A DNA stretch of 36,922 nt from Shackletoniella antarctica (GCA_003241845.1 QBMN01000022.1:1-36922), one strand, 5' to 3'; counted from the first letter of the stretch, positions 7,161 to 17,261 are shown. Translations and numbers: made by a program. The notes: a model not told the origin generated them from the sequence alone.

Positions 7161-7575
7161 AGTTCCTCCTGCCCGAGCTCCATTGGCTGCTTAAACCTTA
7201 TACCTAAACCCCGAGCCACGGCTGAAATCTGGCCCCAATACAAGAACCCCCAGCCCGAAAGCTGGAGGCCCTTGTTTTTAAAGATTTCAGTATAGTACGT
7301 GCCTTATAAGAACCTCGCGGCTCATGACTAATGTAGGCGAATCTATGTAAAGAAGAAATAAGTGCTGTGTAAAGCTTCTTTTAAGTTTCCTGTGTATTTG
7401 CCTAGTCCTCTGCCAAACCAAAGATGACAAGTAAGTGGGTATACGGCTCACGGTTTCAGGTTCAAGGCCGTCTGTAAACCGTATACCTAAAACATTGAAC
7501 CCTAAGCTGCTGGCCCTTATCACAATCGGCTTAGTCAACGCCCTGCACCCAACACCCTGCACCCGATGCCTTTGG
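7161..7575. other. Gap between comB and rsmE with repeats
   Basis: No coding region; the 99-residue reading frame here lacks any recognisable domain and spans the repeats. Seen: an orphan hairpin with a T-run (7247-7279), an inverted pair GGTATACGG/CCGTATACC (7438-7446 and 7479-7487) and a direct repeat CCCTGCACCC (7541-7550 and 7555-7564) just beyond the comB stop. The rsmE promoter must be here but no clear boxes are visible. Confidence 0.6.
7247..7279 (+). terminator. Orphan hairpin with T-run
   Basis: CCCCCAGC (7247-7254) pairs with GCTGGAGG (7261-7268, one mismatch) across CCGAAA, followed 6 nt later by TTTTT on the plus strand. No plus-strand gene lies upstream, so it would end an unannotated RNA or is a relic repeat. 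Confidence 0.35.
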
Positions 7576-8307
7576 TCAAAGCCCAAGCACCCCTACCTGG
7601 TGCTGGCGGGGGACGATGTCGAGCACGTCGAGCTGGGCGCAGTATTTGAGATCGGCCTCGTTGTTGAGGCGCAACAGGCGCTGGCCGTGGCTGGCGTAGT
7701 GCATCAGGTCGAGCAATTGGTCTTGCCATTGCAGGTAGAGGCTGACGGCGGCGATCGCCGCGTCATTCCCCGCCAGCGTTTTAAAGGTCTGCCCAGTCGC
7801 GGCAATGATGCCATGGATGATGGCCCCAGCGCAGACCGTGTCTTCGAGGGAGTAAGTGCCCTCCCAGCCCGAGCCAACAATCCAAACCGTTTCAGGCGTT
7901 TGGCTGAGCAAAAAGTTGACCACCGCCTGGCGGGTGGTGAGGGCGGCGGTGATCACCGTGGGGGCGTGCTCAATGCGCTTGAGGCAGCGGGTGCCGTTGG
8001 TGGTGCTCATAAACAGCCGCTTGCCCCCGGAGCGATCGGGGGAATGGTCGAGGGGCGAGTTGCCTAGGTCACAGCCTTCGACCTTGCCGCCGCCCCGTTC
8101 TCCCGCCCGCAGGCGCTGGTCAGCGGGCCAGGCTTCGCTGGTGGTCAGCAGACTGTCGATGTCGCTAAACACCTGAATCGCCTCGGCCCCCGCCGCCAGG
8201 GCCGCCGCCATGGTAGTAGTGGCCCGCAGCACATCAATGGCGATCGCGCAGTCGGGCATGCCCTGCTCAGGCACTTCTTCGGGGGTGTGGAATAGGAATA
8301 ACTTCAC
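7576..8307 (-). CDS. comB: 2-phosphosulfolactate phosphatase family protein
   Basis: 243 residues from GTG 8307. ComB releases sulfolactate from 2-phosphosulfolactate in coenzyme M biosynthesis in archaea; cyanobacteria carry close relatives although they do not make coenzyme M, so the substrate here is uncertain. Near the N-terminus are [23 protein letters not shown] and, further on, [11 protein letters not shown] and [21 protein letters not shown], all typical of the family. An ATG further upstream (8370) would add 21 residues not expected in the family; GTG gives the usual [13 protein letters not shown] start, though no strong ribosome site is visible. A Gly-rich insert ([14 protein letters not shown]) in the middle is ordinary for cyanobacterial members. 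Confidence 0.88.
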   Translation of the reverse strand: MKLFLFHTPEEVPEQGMPDCAIAIDVLRATTTMAAALAAGAEAIQVFSDIDSLLTTSEAWPADQRLRAGERGGGKVEGCDLGNSPLDHSPDRSGGKRLFMSTTNGTRCLKRIEHAPTVITAALTTRQAVVNFLLSQTPETVWIVGSGWEGTYSLEDTVCAGAIIHGIIAATGQTFKTLAGNDAAIAAVSLYLQWQDQLLDLMHYASHGQRLLRLNNEADLKYCAQLDVLDIVPRQHQVGVLGL

Positions 8308-8538
8308 GGCGGGGGAGTTTGCGTAGGGTATATGACCAGAACCTGAGTCGCCAACCAGAGGCGACAACACCTCATTCTATGCGGGGAGTGTAAAGGTGCA
8401 TTCCCCCAGGCTGCCATTGGGCCGATAAATTTCAATTTTTTTAAGCCCTATAGAGGTTGCAGCTGGGCCACACTAGCGTCTCTTGGTGATCACCTGGCCA
8501 AGCTAGGCCAAGCTGCCCTAGCCTCTTGGCCTTACTTA
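8308..8538. other. Gap between comB and the insertion sequence
   Basis: 231 nt without a gene. It must hold the comB promoter on the minus strand, but no boxes stand out. A repeated GGCCAAGCT occurs near 8500-8515. The stretch ends at the inverted repeat of the insertion sequence at 8539. Confidence 0.5.
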
Positions 8539-8555
8539 GGATCGAGGATTAAATA
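8539..8555. repeat. IS right inverted repeat
   Basis: 17 bp, perfect inverse of 9845-9861. It overlaps the transposase stop codon (TAA, 8549-8551). Confidence 0.9.
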
Positions 8556-9783
8556 GTTGAGCCAATTTGGGCTAGATTTGCCAGGGCAGTGTAATTCCAT
8601 TTGGGCAAGACATCATCGAAGACGATTTGGATGCTGGCTTTGAGTTCATCGGTCGCCTTCTTACCAGTCTCGTAGACCTTATCCAGGACGGTGGTAACGA
8701 CCGCTAACCCTTTGGCCGTTGTAGCCGTTGCCATCAGGTCTTTAACGACGTCGACGGATTCGAAGATGACGCCTTGCGTGGCCCGGGTTAGATGAGGAAA
8801 CAAGCGATGCTCGATAGGATTGTACTTAGAGGTGTAAGGGGGATAATGGGCGACGCGAATATTAATGCCCAGCTCAATGGCTAAGGCTTGCAGCGCGGCT
8901 TTGAAAAGATAGGAACGAGAGCTGTTGCTGCCGCCGCCATCGCAGAGTAGCCATAGCGAGGTGGCCGTTCTATACCGGCCTCGCCCATGGTTTTGCCACC
9001 AATAGCGTAGCGAATCAATGGCAAATTCATGGGTATCGCGAGAGGTGCCAATCTGGACGTAGCCGATGTTCTCGCTCAGGTCATAGAGCCCGTGCGGAAT
9101 CGCCCTGCCCGTTGCCAGCGACGCCCAGTCATGGTCATAGACCTCTATGGGCGCTTGAGTGTAGGTGTGGCCAACTCGATACAGTGAGCCTATCAACTCT
9201 TTTTTTTGGTGTCCATGCTGATCACCGGTTCACCCGTCGATTGATAGCGCTCTACCAGCTCATGAATCTTTTCAAACTGCTCATTGCGGGCAGGATTGCT
9301 GCCCGTTGCCTTGCGCTTCAGCGCTTGCCGTCGCCGAAACTGATGGTTATCGAGCAATTGGTCGACCACCGTGACGCTGATGCTAATCGCTTCTTCGTCA
9401 GCTAAGCGGTCGGCTATTTGCTGTCGGGTTAAGTGCGTCCACTTGATTGAATCATCCATCGGTGACCCTGCAGTATGACGCTCGATTACCCGCAGAAAGG
9501 CTGCATCGAGGCCCTCAATCGTTTCGAAAGCGCTTTTCCGTCCACCCCCAGCAGCTCGCTGACGGTCTTCACTCATCGCCTCAGTATCCGATAGCTCCGC
9601 TATTCCCAGCCGTATACTCTGCCGCACACAGCCCAAGACTCGATGGATATAGCTGATTCCCCCGTGGCCTATCTTCACCGCTTCGATGGCCGCGTAGCGG
9701 CGGCGGTCTTTCTCGCTCAAGGACTGATAGTAGCGCTGCATCTGCGCTTCTATCGCTGGCGAGTAGGTGCGGACTGTCTTCAT
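8549..9783 (-). CDS. ISAzo13-family transposase (two frames, -1 shift)
   Basis: Encoded in two overlapping frames: 9193-9783 (196 residues, N-terminal) and 8549 to about 9207 (C-terminal). Slipping back one base in the A8 run (9200-9207) joins them as DTKKKELIGS and gives one protein of 411 residues, in phase with the whole length. The N-terminal half has helix-turn-helix-like text (IEAVKIGHGGISYIHRVLG; LTRQQIADRLADEEAISISVTVVDQLL). Catalytic residues: Asp in ISMDTKKKE, Asp in LLCDGGGSNSSR, Glu in TSKYNPIEHRLFPHL. It cuts and rejoins the element ends. Frame shifting may be programmed or the result of a one-base loss; both halves otherwise look undamaged. Confidence 0.85.
9200..9207 (-). promoter_or_regulatory. 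A8 slippery site for -1 frameshift
   Basis: Eight A on the coding strand. Frame 0 reads Lys-Lys-Lys-Ser then stops within four bases; one step back reads Lys-Lys-Lys-Glu-Leu-Ile and continues to the C-terminal half, restoring the DTKKKEL sequence usual in this family. Confidence 0.7.
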
Positions 9784-9844
9784 TTTCTGGGCTACCTAGG
9801 GCGATATTACTGGATTCCCTTATTGTCAGGCATAGTGACTCTTT

Positions 9845-9861
9845 TATTTAATCCTCGATCC
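9845..9861. repeat. IS left inverted repeat
   Basis: 17 bp, perfect inverse of 8539-8555. It lies 62 nt upstream of the transposase ATG, so the element promoter is expected between them. Confidence 0.9.
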
Positions 9862-10411
9862 ATAGGGAAGTTCGCGACCGGTAACATCCCCTATGCCAGG
9901 TTCAGGGCAGGCACGTGGGTCTGCCCCTACGCGATGTCCCCCCGGTAGGGGCGAACCTGTGTGTTCGCTCAAATCCCCACATAGGGAAGTTCGCGACCGG
10001 TAACATCCCCCATGCCAGGTTCAGGGCAGACACGTGGGTCTGCCCCTACGCCATGCCCCCCGTTAGGGGCGAACCTGTGTGTTCGCCCAAATCCCCACAT
10101 AGGGAAGTAACATCCTCCATGCCAGGTTCAGGGCAGACACGTGGGTCTGCCCCTACGCCATGCCCCCCCGTTAGGGGCGAACCTGTGTGTTCGCCCAAAT
10201 CCCCACATAGGGAAGTAACATCCTCCATGCCAGGTTCAGGGCAGACACGTGGGTCTGCCCCTACGCCATGCCCCCCCGTTAGGGGCGAACCTGTGTGTTC
10301 GCCCAAATCCCCACATAGGGAAGTAACATCCTCCATGCCAGGTTCAGGGCAGACACGTGGGTCTGCCCCTACGCTATGCCCACCGGTAGGGGCGAAACTG
10401 TGTGTTCGCTC
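9862..10411. repeat. Tandem array of five 108-119-bp double-hairpin units
   Basis: Units start with ATAGGGAAG at 9862, 9981, 10099, 10207 and 10315; lengths are 119, 118, 108 and 108 nt, and the last is cut at about 10411. The first two carry an extra TTCGCGACCGG near their start that the last three lack. Each unit holds two hairpins: GGGCAGAC/GTCTGCCC around ACGTGG (GGGCAGGC in the first unit), and GGGCGAAC/GTTCGCCC around CTGTGT. Open frames across the array are artefacts of the repeat. The second hairpin carries the TAGGGGCG start seen in the palindrome at 5814. It is not a CRISPR: units are near-identical with no unique spacers. Confidence 0.93.
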
Positions 10412-10415
10412 CCGC

Positions 10416-10421
10416 TACAAT
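10416..10421 (+). promoter_or_regulatory. Possible -10 box for the helicase gene
   Basis: TACAAT, 24 nt before ATG 10445 and right at the end of the tandem array. No clear -35 box is seen at the proper distance; if one exists it lies in the last repeat unit. Confidence 0.3.
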
Positions 10422-10444
10422 ACCCCCAGTAACCATCGACTACC

Positions 10445-11938
10445 ATGGGGCGCACTCCCACTCTCACCTACGATCGCGGCACCCTGATTCTGCACCCGCC
10501 CCCGCGCGGCAAAAGCTGGGTAGAGTTTGCCCACTGGGACGATCGCATCGAGAAATTTCGCATCCCCGCCCAGCAGTATCGCTCCCTGGTCGAAACCCTG
10601 CGGGCTGAGCAGGTGCCCTTCACCGATCAGGCCCAGACCTTCGCGTCCCTAGAGCTTGATCCCCAGCTGGCGCTGGAACCCTACCCCCACCAAAAAGAAG
10701 CCCTCCAGGCCTGGGTCGACCAGCGCTGGCGCGGCGTCGTAGTGCTGCCCACCGCCAGCGGCAAAACCTACCTGGCCCAAATGGCCATGCAGGTCACTCC
10801 CCGCCCTACCCTGATCACAGTGCCCACCCTCGATCTCATGCACCAGTGGTACGCCCATCTCAAGCAAGCCTTCCCCGATATAGACGTCGGGCTTTTGGGC
10901 GGCGGATCAAAGGATCGCACCCCGATTTTGGTGGCTACCTACGACAGCGCCGCTATCCATGCCGAGAGCTTAGGCAACCAGTATGCTCTGCTGATCTGCG
11001 ACGAGTGCCACCATCTGCCCAGCGACTTTAACCGGGTGATTGCTGAATACTCCATTGCTCCCTACCGCCTGGGGTTGACCGCCACCCCCGATCGCGCCGA
11101 CGGTCGCCACGACGACCTCAACCATCTGCTGGGGCCAGTGGTCTACGCCAAATCAGCAGCAGACCTGTCGGGAGATGCCCTGGCCCCGTTTCAGATTGTG
11201 CCAATCAAGGTCAAGCTGTCTCACGAAGAAAGAATTCGCTACGACCAGCTGCTGGCCCAGCGCAACCGCTTTTTACAGGAGGCCAACATTTGGCTTAGCT
11301 CGGCCCAGGGGTGGCAGCGGTTTGTGCGGGCCAGCGCCCAGTCTGCCGGGGGGCGGCGGGCCATGCTAGCCCACCGAGAGGCGCGGGCGATCGCCCTGGG
11401 CACCGGGGGCAAACTGCGGGTGCTAGCCGATCTGTTGGCCCAGCACCATCCCGACCGGTGCATCATCTTCACCAACGACAACGCCACCGTCTACCAGATC
11501 TCTGAAACCTTCTTGATCCCCGCCATCACGCACCAGACCCCGGTCAAAGAGCGCCACGCTATTCTCCAGCGCTTTCGCAGCGGCGAGTATCCCATCCTGG
11601 TCGTCAGCCACGTGCTCAACGAAGGGGTCGATGTGCCCGAGGCGCGGGTGGCCATTTTGCTCTCGGGCAGTGGCTCCACCCGCGAGTACGTACAGCGGCT
11701 GGGGCGCATTTTGCGCAAGGGCAGCGGCAACAAGCAGGCGGTGCTCTACGAAGTAGTGGCCGAATCAACTACCGAAGAAGGCATCTCCAGCCGCCGCCGC
11801 CAGGGGGTGCAGCCTCAGCCTAATCGCCCTCGCCAGCTTGAGCTGGTGCCCGTCAAGCCAGTTTATAGCGCCGATCCCCTACCCTCTGTACCCCGCGCCG
11901 CCGAAGCCCCACCCCAAGACCATGACCTGCCCTACTAG
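10445..11938 (+). CDS. XPB/Ssl2-like superfamily 2 DNA helicase
   Basis: 497 residues. An N-terminal damage-recognition-like domain of about 75 residues is followed by two RecA-like domains. Seen: Walker A PTASGKT (102-108), DECHH (from D186), TATP (from T212), VVSHVLNEGVDVPEARVAILL, and QRLGRILRKG (from Q417). The layout fits bacterial and archaeal XPB-type ATP-dependent 3'-5' helicases. A thumb-like insert between the RecA domains is rich in Arg and Ala. The C-terminal 60 residues are Pro-rich and disordered-looking. In many genomes XPB sits beside a Bax1/DUF790 nuclease; none is next to it here. A role in DNA repair is inferred from the family. Confidence 0.88.
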   Translation: MGRTPTLTYDRGTLILHPPPRGKSWVEFAHWDDRIEKFRIPAQQYRSLVETLRAEQVPFTDQAQTFASLELDPQLALEPYPHQKEALQAWVDQRWRGVVVLPTASGKTYLAQMAMQVTPRPTLITVPTLDLMHQWYAHLKQAFPDIDVGLLGGGSKDRTPILVATYDSAAIHAESLGNQYALLICDECHHLPSDFNRVIAEYSIAPYRLGLTATPDRADGRHDDLNHLLGPVVYAKSAADLSGDALAPFQIVPIKVKLSHEERIRYDQLLAQRNRFLQEANIWLSSAQGWQRFVRASAQSAGGRRAMLAHREARAIALGTGGKLRVLADLLAQHHPDRCIIFTNDNATVYQISETFLIPAITHQTPVKERHAILQRFRSGEYPILVVSHVLNEGVDVPEARVAILLSGSGSTREYVQRLGRILRKGSGNKQAVLYEVVAESTTEEGISSRRRQGVQPQPNRPRQLELVPVKPVYSADPLPSVPRAAEAPPQDHDLPY

Positions 11939-12318
11939 GACAGTTAAATCGATCCCAAAGAAGTGGCTAGAATAGCGTTTGCGAGGATGCTCAACCGCTA
12001 TCTTATTAGTAGGCTAAAGTCTTGCCAAAACTGGTTAACGGCCCTAGGGTCGAAACCCAAATACTGCGGTTAAGAGTAGGTCAATCTCCCCTAGGCTTTC
12101 CCTCCACAGCCCCTTTGTAGCGCCTCAATCGTTCTCGTTTTCCCTTGGGCTGAGGGTTTCCCCTAGTCTCTGAGTCAGTGAATCAAGTAGGTGGCTTGGG
12201 TTGGGTCTTCCCCCGGTGACCCGGTGTATTGCCCGATGTATTGCCCGATGTATTGACTGTGTAGTTTTGGCGATCGCCCCCGCCGGTCTCACTTCGTTTT
12301 TGTTCCCCTCTCTTCTCC
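11939..12318. other. Gap without genes, short tandem repeat
   Basis: 380 nt with no convincing gene. GTATTGCCCGAT occurs twice in tandem (12226-12237 and 12238-12249), followed by GTATTG. A small GGGTCGAAACCC hairpin near 12050 resembles a tRNA T-arm, but no tRNA can be folded around it. The promoter of the 12319 gene is presumed here. Confidence 0.6.
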
Positions 12319-13008
12319 ATGAGTCAATTGATTGCCACAGCCCTGCTAATTTCCTTCGGTGCTGGTTCAGTAGGTTTGGTGACAGCCTTAAACCAGCCAG
12401 CTCAGTCCTTCACCCCCAGCCCCATACATGGCACCCTCGTGAGTGCTGATGCGGCAGGCTCAGCCCTGGGCCAGCTTATGGCTCAGGGGCATGCAGAAAT
12501 GTGGTCAGCACCCGGCGGCTCTGTCTCAGCTGATATTTGCCTCAGTCTGCCTGACTGGCAGCGCCCCCCAGAGCTGGCTCAAATCAAGCAGTTAGAAGCT
12601 ATGCCTAGCTACGGCGTCGCGCTCCAGGCCGATCCCCTGGCTGACATGGCCAAGACCTGGTGGAGTCACGAAATTTTTTCATTCACCACCTATGGCCTCA
12701 GCGCCCGCACCGACCCTCTCTACCTCTCAGGCATCTGGACGGCTATTGATGACACCTGGAGCTGCTACAGCGGCGATCAGCCCGAGCAGATCAACCGGGG
12801 AGACCTAGCAGAGCTGTGGCTGCTGCACCATCGGCTAGTGGGCCTAGAATGGCAAGACAATCAGTACGTGGCCACGGTAGAACCGGCGAGTACAGGGCTT
12901 CAGCTAGTGCAGTTTTTGCGCCAAGAAAGCGCACTAGAGCTACCCCTCAGCATTGTTACCACCACCGGCCAGGCTCTGGCGGTTATGTCGGGCGATTGGC
13001 AAGAGTAG
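12319..13008 (+). CDS. Hypothetical secreted protein
   Basis: 229 residues, no family recognised. The N-terminus (MSQLIATALLISFGAGSVGLVTALNQPAQS) looks like a signal peptide or membrane anchor, so the protein is probably exported. The rest is soluble, with many Trp residues (about eleven) and no evident catalytic motif; two cysteines (about 75 and 154) could pair outside the cytoplasm. No good ribosome site precedes ATG 12319, so the start is uncertain, but it gives the signal-like segment. A strong hairpin ends the transcript at 13035. Confidence 0.65.
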   Translation: MSQLIATALLISFGAGSVGLVTALNQPAQSFTPSPIHGTLVSADAAGSALGQLMAQGHAEMWSAPGGSVSADICLSLPDWQRPPELAQIKQLEAMPSYGVALQADPLADMAKTWWSHEIFSFTTYGLSARTDPLYLSGIWTAIDDTWSCYSGDQPEQINRGDLAELWLLHHRLVGLEWQDNQYVATVEPASTGLQLVQFLRQESALELPLSIVTTTGQALAVMSGDWQE

Positions 13009-13034
13009 ACCCTTCTCAACCCTGCTCGCCGACG

Positions 13035-13072
13035 CAAGAGGCCCCTGGTTTGGTAAAACCAGGGGCCTCTTG
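13035..13072 (+). terminator. 17-bp perfect hairpin terminator
   Basis: CAAGAGGCCCCTGGTTT (13035-13051) pairs perfectly with 13056-13072 across GGTA. It lies 26 nt after the stop of the 12319 gene. The T-run after it is weak (TTG then GGAAA), but the stem is very stable. It could also serve the minus strand. Confidence 0.7.
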
Positions 13073-13077
13073 GGAAA

Positions 13078-13222
13078 TGAGGCAATGTGAGCTAAGGGAT
13101 TCGCAAGAAAATAACGTACCTATTGCCATCTTTCCCATGGTGCATTGCTTCGCGAATGCACCCTACAGCGATCAACTCTTGGGATTTGACTCTTAGGGAA
13201 AAACTGAGGCAATGTGAGCTAA
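13078..13222. repeat. 18-nt direct repeat with hairpin between
   Basis: TGAGGCAATGTGAGCTAA occurs exactly at 13078-13095 and 13205-13222. Between them is a hairpin GGTGCATT/AATGCACC (13139-13146 and 13155-13162) around GCTTCGCG, a type common between genes in cyanobacteria. The layout suggests an inserted repeat element with a duplication around it. It sits just before the secG stop on the minus strand. Confidence 0.6.
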
Positions 13223-13232
13223 ATGGAAAGCC

Positions 13233-13487
13233 TTACAGTGCTGGGGGTGCTGCTGCCACATCAAGCCAGCCCGCGCTCAGCACCACGGTAAGACCCATAA
13301 ACAGGACGGTGAGGGTCCAGGTTACGCGGTTAAGGGTGGTTTCAGCGCTCTTGGTGCTGGTAAAAAGCTGCGCCTGGCCGCCCAGCCCGCCGAGACCGTC
13401 ACCCTTGGGGCTGTGCAGCAGCACCATAGCCGTTAGGCCAACGGCGGCAACCATCCAGATAACCTTCAAAACTGTGGTGACTAGCAT
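13233..13487 (-). CDS. secG: Protein translocase subunit SecG
   Basis: 84 residues, normal for SecG, a small part of the SecYEG channel that aids protein export across plasma and thylakoid membranes. Two hydrophobic segments (about 4-24 and 55-76) flank the conserved cytoplasmic loop LLHSPKGDGLGGLGGQAQLF. The gene starts 84 nt after the gpmI stop on the same strand, and the pair is probably one transcript. The C-terminal end (VAAAPPAL) is short, as usual in cyanobacteria. Confidence 0.92.
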   Translation of the reverse strand: MLVTTVLKVIWMVAAVGLTAMVLLHSPKGDGLGGLGGQAQLFTSTKSAETTLNRVTWTLTVLFMGLTVVLSAGWLDVAAAPPAL

Positions 13488-13571
13488 CGCGTACCTAAAC
13501 TAACCTGCTTAAACCTACTCTTCACTATACCCCAAGCCCCAGAGCCATTTCAGAACTGCCCTGGGATAACG

Positions 13572-15170
13572 CTAGATAGACAGCTTCACCGGGGTACGGT
13601 TGTGGCGAATCTCTACGTTGACGGGAAGAAACATGGATCGCCCGGTCATTTCCTCAGGCTGGGGCAGGCCCAGAATTTGCAGAATGGTGGGGGCAATGTC
13701 AGACAGCCGCCCGTCTTCTCGTAGGTTAACCTCGCCACCGTAGGCGGGTACCTTGAGCTTCTCGCCTTCGACCAGAATAAACGGCACTGGGTTGGTGGTA
13801 TGAGCTGTCCAGGGCTTGTGGTTTTCATCCCACATCAGCTCGGCGTTGCCGTGGTCAGCAATGATAATGGCGGTGCCGCCAGCCTTGCCAATGCCGTCGA
13901 TCAAGCGACCCAGCTCATGGTCAACGGCCTGAAGGGCAGTAACCGTAGACTCCATCTTGCCCGTGTGGCCCACCATGTCTGGGTTGGCGTAGTTGATCAC
14001 CACGAAAGCATAGATGCCCTGATTGATCGCTGCAATGGCAGTGTCGGTAACCGCCGCCGCCGACATTGCAGGAGCTTTGTCGTAGGTGGCCACCATGGGG
14101 CTAGACACCAGCTCCCGGTCTTCTCCCTCCAGCGGGTCTTCTAGCCCACCGTTAAAGAAGTAGGTGACGTGGGCATATTTTTCGGTTTCGGCGGTACGAA
14201 ACTGCTTTAGCCCGTGGTTGGCCACCACTTCGCCCAGGATGTTGCTCAGGTTTTGGGGATGAAAGGCCACCTTTACCGGCATATCTGGGTCGTACTGGGT
14301 CATGGTGACAAAGTTGGGCGGGGCAATTAACTGGCGCTCAAAGCCCTTAAAGTTGGGATCGACCAGGGCTTGGGTAAGCTGGCGTGACCGGTCGGGGCGA
14401 AAGTTGAAGAAAATTACGCCGTCTTCAGGGGCGATCGCCCCCAAAGCCAAACGCACCGGCTCCACAAACTCGTCGTTAATATCTTGATCGTAGGAGGCCA
14501 GCAGCGCTTCCATCGCCGTTTGACCGCTGCCCTCGCCGGGGTCAGTCATCACCCGATAGGCCTTTTCAACGCGATCCCAGCGGTTGTCGCGATCCATGGC
14601 GTAGTAGCGGCCGCTGAGGGTAACTAGCCGCCCTAGACCCAGTTGGTCAACGTAGTCTTGAATTTTTTGCACCACCACCTTACCCTCGGTGGGCTTGGTG
14701 TCGCGGCCATCGGTAATCACGTGAATGCAAACGTCATCGATATCTTGGGCCTTGGCCATCTCAAGCAGGCCAAATAGGTGAGATAGGTGCGAATGCACCC
14801 CCCCCTCTGAGCACAGCCCAATCAGGTGCAGTTTGCTGTTGCGGTAGCGCACCCCCTGGCAAACCCCCAGCAGGGCTTCGTTTTCTTGCAGGCTGCCGTC
14901 TTCTACCGCATCTGAGATGCGCACTAGTTCTTGGGGCACAATGCGCCCGGCCCCAATGTTGAGGTGACCCACCTCTGAGTTGCCCATCTGACCCTCGGGC
15001 AAACCCACGTCTTTGCCCGAGGTGCGAATCAGAGTGCGGGGGTAGGCCGCCCACAGACTGTCCATGACCGGGGTCTTGGCGGCGGCAATGGCATTACCCT
15101 CGGCACTTTCCCGATAGCCCCAGCCGTCGAGAATAACTAACACCATCGGCGGGATTGACGTCTGACTCAT
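13572..15170 (-). CDS. gpmI: Cofactor-independent phosphoglycerate mutase
   Basis: 532 residues, typical length. It interconverts 3- and 2-phosphoglycerate in glycolysis with two Mn ions. Metal ligands at the start (VLVILDGWGYRES), the phosphoserine site at Ser65 in GQMGNSEVGHLNIGAGR, then HVITDGRDTKP, LSGRYYAMDRDNRWDR and, in the C-terminal phosphatase-like domain, NYANPDMVGHTG and IIADHGNAELMWD with the second metal site. All key motifs are intact. ATG 15170 follows AAGGA. It probably leads the gpmI-secG unit. Confidence 0.97.
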   Translation of the reverse strand: MSQTSIPPMVLVILDGWGYRESAEGNAIAAAKTPVMDSLWAAYPRTLIRTSGKDVGLPEGQMGNSEVGHLNIGAGRIVPQELVRISDAVEDGSLQENEALLGVCQGVRYRNSKLHLIGLCSEGGVHSHLSHLFGLLEMAKAQDIDDVCIHVITDGRDTKPTEGKVVVQKIQDYVDQLGLGRLVTLSGRYYAMDRDNRWDRVEKAYRVMTDPGEGSGQTAMEALLASYDQDINDEFVEPVRLALGAIAPEDGVIFFNFRPDRSRQLTQALVDPNFKGFERQLIAPPNFVTMTQYDPDMPVKVAFHPQNLSNILGEVVANHGLKQFRTAETEKYAHVTYFFNGGLEDPLEGEDRELVSSPMVATYDKAPAMSAAAVTDTAIAAINQGIYAFVVINYANPDMVGHTGKMESTVTALQAVDHELGRLIDGIGKAGGTAIIIADHGNAELMWDENHKPWTAHTTNPVPFILVEGEKLKVPAYGGEVNLREDGRLSDIAPTILQILGLPQPEEMTGRSMFLPVNVEIRHNRTPVKLSI

Positions 15171-15551
15171 GGGTAAGAATCCTTGGGACTTGGACTAACG
15201 TCTTAGCAGCAATCATACCATTCAGAAATTTGGCCCCAGCGGTGAACCAGGGCGCCACCGGAGTGGCTAATAAATGTCGCTATTAAATAAATATCGCCAT
15301 TGAGCAGCGATCGCGTCGGTAGAAGCCCAAGCCTGCGCCAGAGAAGAAAACACCACCCTGCAAGCACAGTGACCCCTATCCAAGTGCATGCGTGGATTTT
15401 GCCAGTGGAAAGACTACCGGCCCCGAGCTGGACTTGGTGTATCTGACGTCGACTTTGGCCTAGCCTAGACCAGAGATTGAGGCGTAGGGCAGGGTTAAGT
15501 CAGTAATTTAAAAGAGAATTTTTATAAGACGCATATTACTCTACATTTGCA
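15171..15551. other. Gap between the ABC-F gene and gpmI
   Basis: 381 nt with no coding region, no tRNA and no obvious repeat. It must hold the end of the ABC-F transcript and the gpmI promoter, both on the minus strand. The part at 15500-15551 is AT-rich. No clear terminator hairpin is visible. Confidence 0.6.

Positions 15552-17261
<1,710 letters not shown>

Larger units (their letters stand above)
8539..9861 (-). mobile_element. ISAzo13-type insertion sequence
   Basis: A complete-looking element of 1323 bp. Perfect 17-bp inverted repeats, GGATCGAGGATTAAATA at 8539-8555 and its complement at 9845-9861, bound a transposase gene read leftwards. The stop codon of the transposase lies inside the 8539 repeat. 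The protein has the DDE signature and sequence style of the ISAzo13 (Rhodopirellula-type) family. Flanks are CTTA on the left and ATAG on the right, so no clear target duplication longer than 2 bp. The right end touches the first unit of the tandem array starting at 9862. Confidence 0.88.

Noticed and set aside
7287-7586. 99-residue frame on the minus strand
   Set aside because: Runs through the comB end and repeated DNA; no domain.
9862-10411. CRISPR array
   Set aside because: Units are over 100 nt and nearly identical throughout; there are no unique spacers and no cas genes.
9915-10487. 190-residue open frame across the tandem array, and a 96-residue one on the other strand
   Set aside because: Both are direct products of the 108-nt unit, a multiple of three; no start context and no protein likeness.
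12000-12080. tRNA suggested by a GGGTCGAAACCC arm
   Set aside because: No matching acceptor or anticodon arms can be placed around it.
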